Source: 40CM-4-68-19 sp036513415
GTDB taxonomy: Bacteria; Myxococcota; Myxococcia; Myxococcales; 40CM-4-68-19
Assembly: GCA_036513415.1 (NCBI GenBank)
Contig: DATBZA010000183.1
Location: 1 to 33,217, forward strand
Length of the DNA: 33,217 bases
Direction: 5' to 3'
How positions within the stretch are numbered: position 1 is the stretch's first letter; every line of letters starts with the position of its first letter. The notes beneath the pieces are model-generated. The model did no database searches and was not told where the DNA came from. It saw only the letters and a program-made list of their open reading frames with translations. Shown piece after piece: positions 32,409 through 33,217 of the stretch. Both the position numbers and the translations under genes were made by a program.

Positions 32409-33217
32409 GTGCGCAGGCCGGCCCCAGCAGCACGCAGGTGGGCGCCGGCGCTCGCCCTGGCGCTCTCACTGGGGGCCCTGGCACAGCCCGCCGAAGACCA
32501 GCGGGCGTTCCTCGAGCTGATCGTCAACGACGCGCCGCAGGAGGCGACGCTGGTCCGCCTGCGCGGAACGGATGGCATCGCCGACGCGCTGGTCGCCGTC
32601 CAGGATCTGGAGCGCGCCGGTCTGCGCGGGCTGCGGGGCGCGCGCGAGCAGCACGAGGGACGCGAGTACGTCTCCCTCCTTTCGCTTGCGCCCGAGGTGC
32701 AGTTCAAGGTCGATTCCCAGGCGCTGGCGCTGCATCTCACCGCCCGGCCGGAGCTGCTGCAGGCCACGCAGCTCGACCTGCGGGCCCAGCAACGCCCGGC
32801 CGACATGGTCTTTCGCACCGACACGAGCGCCTTCTTCAACTATTCGGCCACGGCCACGGCGCAGGGCCAGTACAGCGGCGCCATGGAGCTGGGCGGCAGC
32901 TACCGCGGAGACCTGGTCTACACCGGCGCCAACGTGGCGCCCGACGGCCGCGTGGTGCGCGGACTCTCGAACCTCACCCTCGATTCGCCGCAGGATCTGC
33001 GCAGGATCGTGGTGGGCGACTCGTTCGCCGGTAGCAGCGGGCTGGGGGGATCGCTGATCCTGGGCGGAGTCAGCGTGACGCGCGAGTACGCGCTCGATCC
33101 GTACTTCGTGCGGCAGCCGCTCCCACGGCTTTCCGGCGCCATCCTCTCGCCCTCGGTGCTGGACGTGTACGTGAACGGGGCGCTGGTGCGGCAGGAGGCG
33201 ATCGCGCCCGGGCGGTT
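32409..33217 (+). CDS. Fimbrial usher protein (5' part, cut by window edge)
   Basis: The frame is open from a GTG at 32409, one base after the chaperone stop, to the right edge (about 269 residues; ushers are about 750-850). It has a signal peptide (about 1-26, ALALALSLGALAQ). The usher N-terminal domain that recruits chaperone-subunit complexes follows (about 30-130, FLELIVNDAPQEATLVRL). Next is the start of the 24-strand outer-membrane barrel (TSAFFNYSATATAQGQ, LRRIVVGDSFAGSSGLGG, LDVYVNGALVRQEAIAPGR). The PNGALV-type turn and SLGD-like motif (VVGDSF) are typical. Completion of the operon lies beyond the window. Confidence 0.92.
   Translation, partial: MRRPAPAARRWAPALALALSLGALAQPAEDQRAFLELIVNDAPQEATLVRLRGTDGIADALVAVQDLERAGLRGLRGAREQHEGREYVSLLSLAPEVQFKVDSQALALHLTARPELLQATQLDLRAQQRPADMVFRTDTSAFFNYSATATAQGQYSGAMELGGSYRGDLVYTGANVAPDGRVVRGLSNLTLDSPQDLRRIVVGDSFAGSSGLGGSLILGGVSVTREYALDPYFVRQPLPRLSGAILSPSVLDVYVNGALVRQEAIAPGR

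Overview
The window is high-GC chromosomal DNA with dense, mostly 4-bp-overlapping operons. The gene content (a chemosensory cluster with CheA-receiver and CheR-TPR fusions, large PAS/HAMP sensor kinases, an archaic spore-coat-U chaperone-usher locus, a cytochrome-porin) suggests a member of the Myxococcota, perhaps Anaeromyxobacter-like. That assignment is an inference from gene content and codon bias, not from a marker-gene comparison. I see no mobile element, phage gene or CRISPR array.

Layout. (1) 1-1756: the 5' part of the HrpB helicase gene (minus strand, running off the left edge), divergent from a PaaI-like thioesterase. (2) 1768-4321: a three-gene ABC-2 exporter operon (minus). (3) 4322-4900: a non-coding stretch with two 52-bp direct repeats and several inverted repeats. 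(4) 4901-12200: a six-gene chemosensory operon (minus), transcribed REC-CheW, CheR-TPR, CheW, CheA-REC, CheB, MCP, with every junction a 4-bp stop/start overlap. Its domain set recalls the Wsp-type 'alternative cellular function' systems, but no output gene is in the operon. (5) 12348-15589: a PIG3-type quinone oxidoreductase, divergent from a BtuF-like binding protein without signal peptide that overlaps a secreted, C-terminally anchored zinc-phospholipase-C-like protein. (6) 15609-17913: ffh (minus), divergent from a DedA-family membrane protein.

(7) 17910-21881 is the most interesting locus. A three-gene minus-strand operon encodes a predicted outer-membrane c-type cytochrome fused to a beta-barrel, a periplasmic cupredoxin with a complete type-1 copper site, and a dCACHE/HAMP/PAS sensor kinase with no partner regulator. 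This combination resembles in outline the Cyc2-rusticyanin electron conduit of iron-oxidising bacteria. (8) 21956-22038: tRNA-Leu(UAA). (9) 22209-25058: sucA without sucB. (10) 25045-27575: a class I glutamine amidotransferase and a PAS hybrid kinase (minus). (11) 27662-30190: an M1 aminopeptidase. (12) 30186-33217: an archaic chaperone-usher operon (two spore-coat-U pilins, chaperone, start of the usher) running off the right edge. It is preceded by what looks like a decayed third spore-coat-U gene on the opposite strand.

A recurring regulatory theme is the divergent gene pair separated by one small AT-rich island that reads as a -10 box on both strands. Several starts lie only 7-10 nt from such a box and have no Shine-Dalgarno sequence, which suggests leaderless mRNAs. 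Convergent pairs share stop codons or carry their stops inside inverted repeats.
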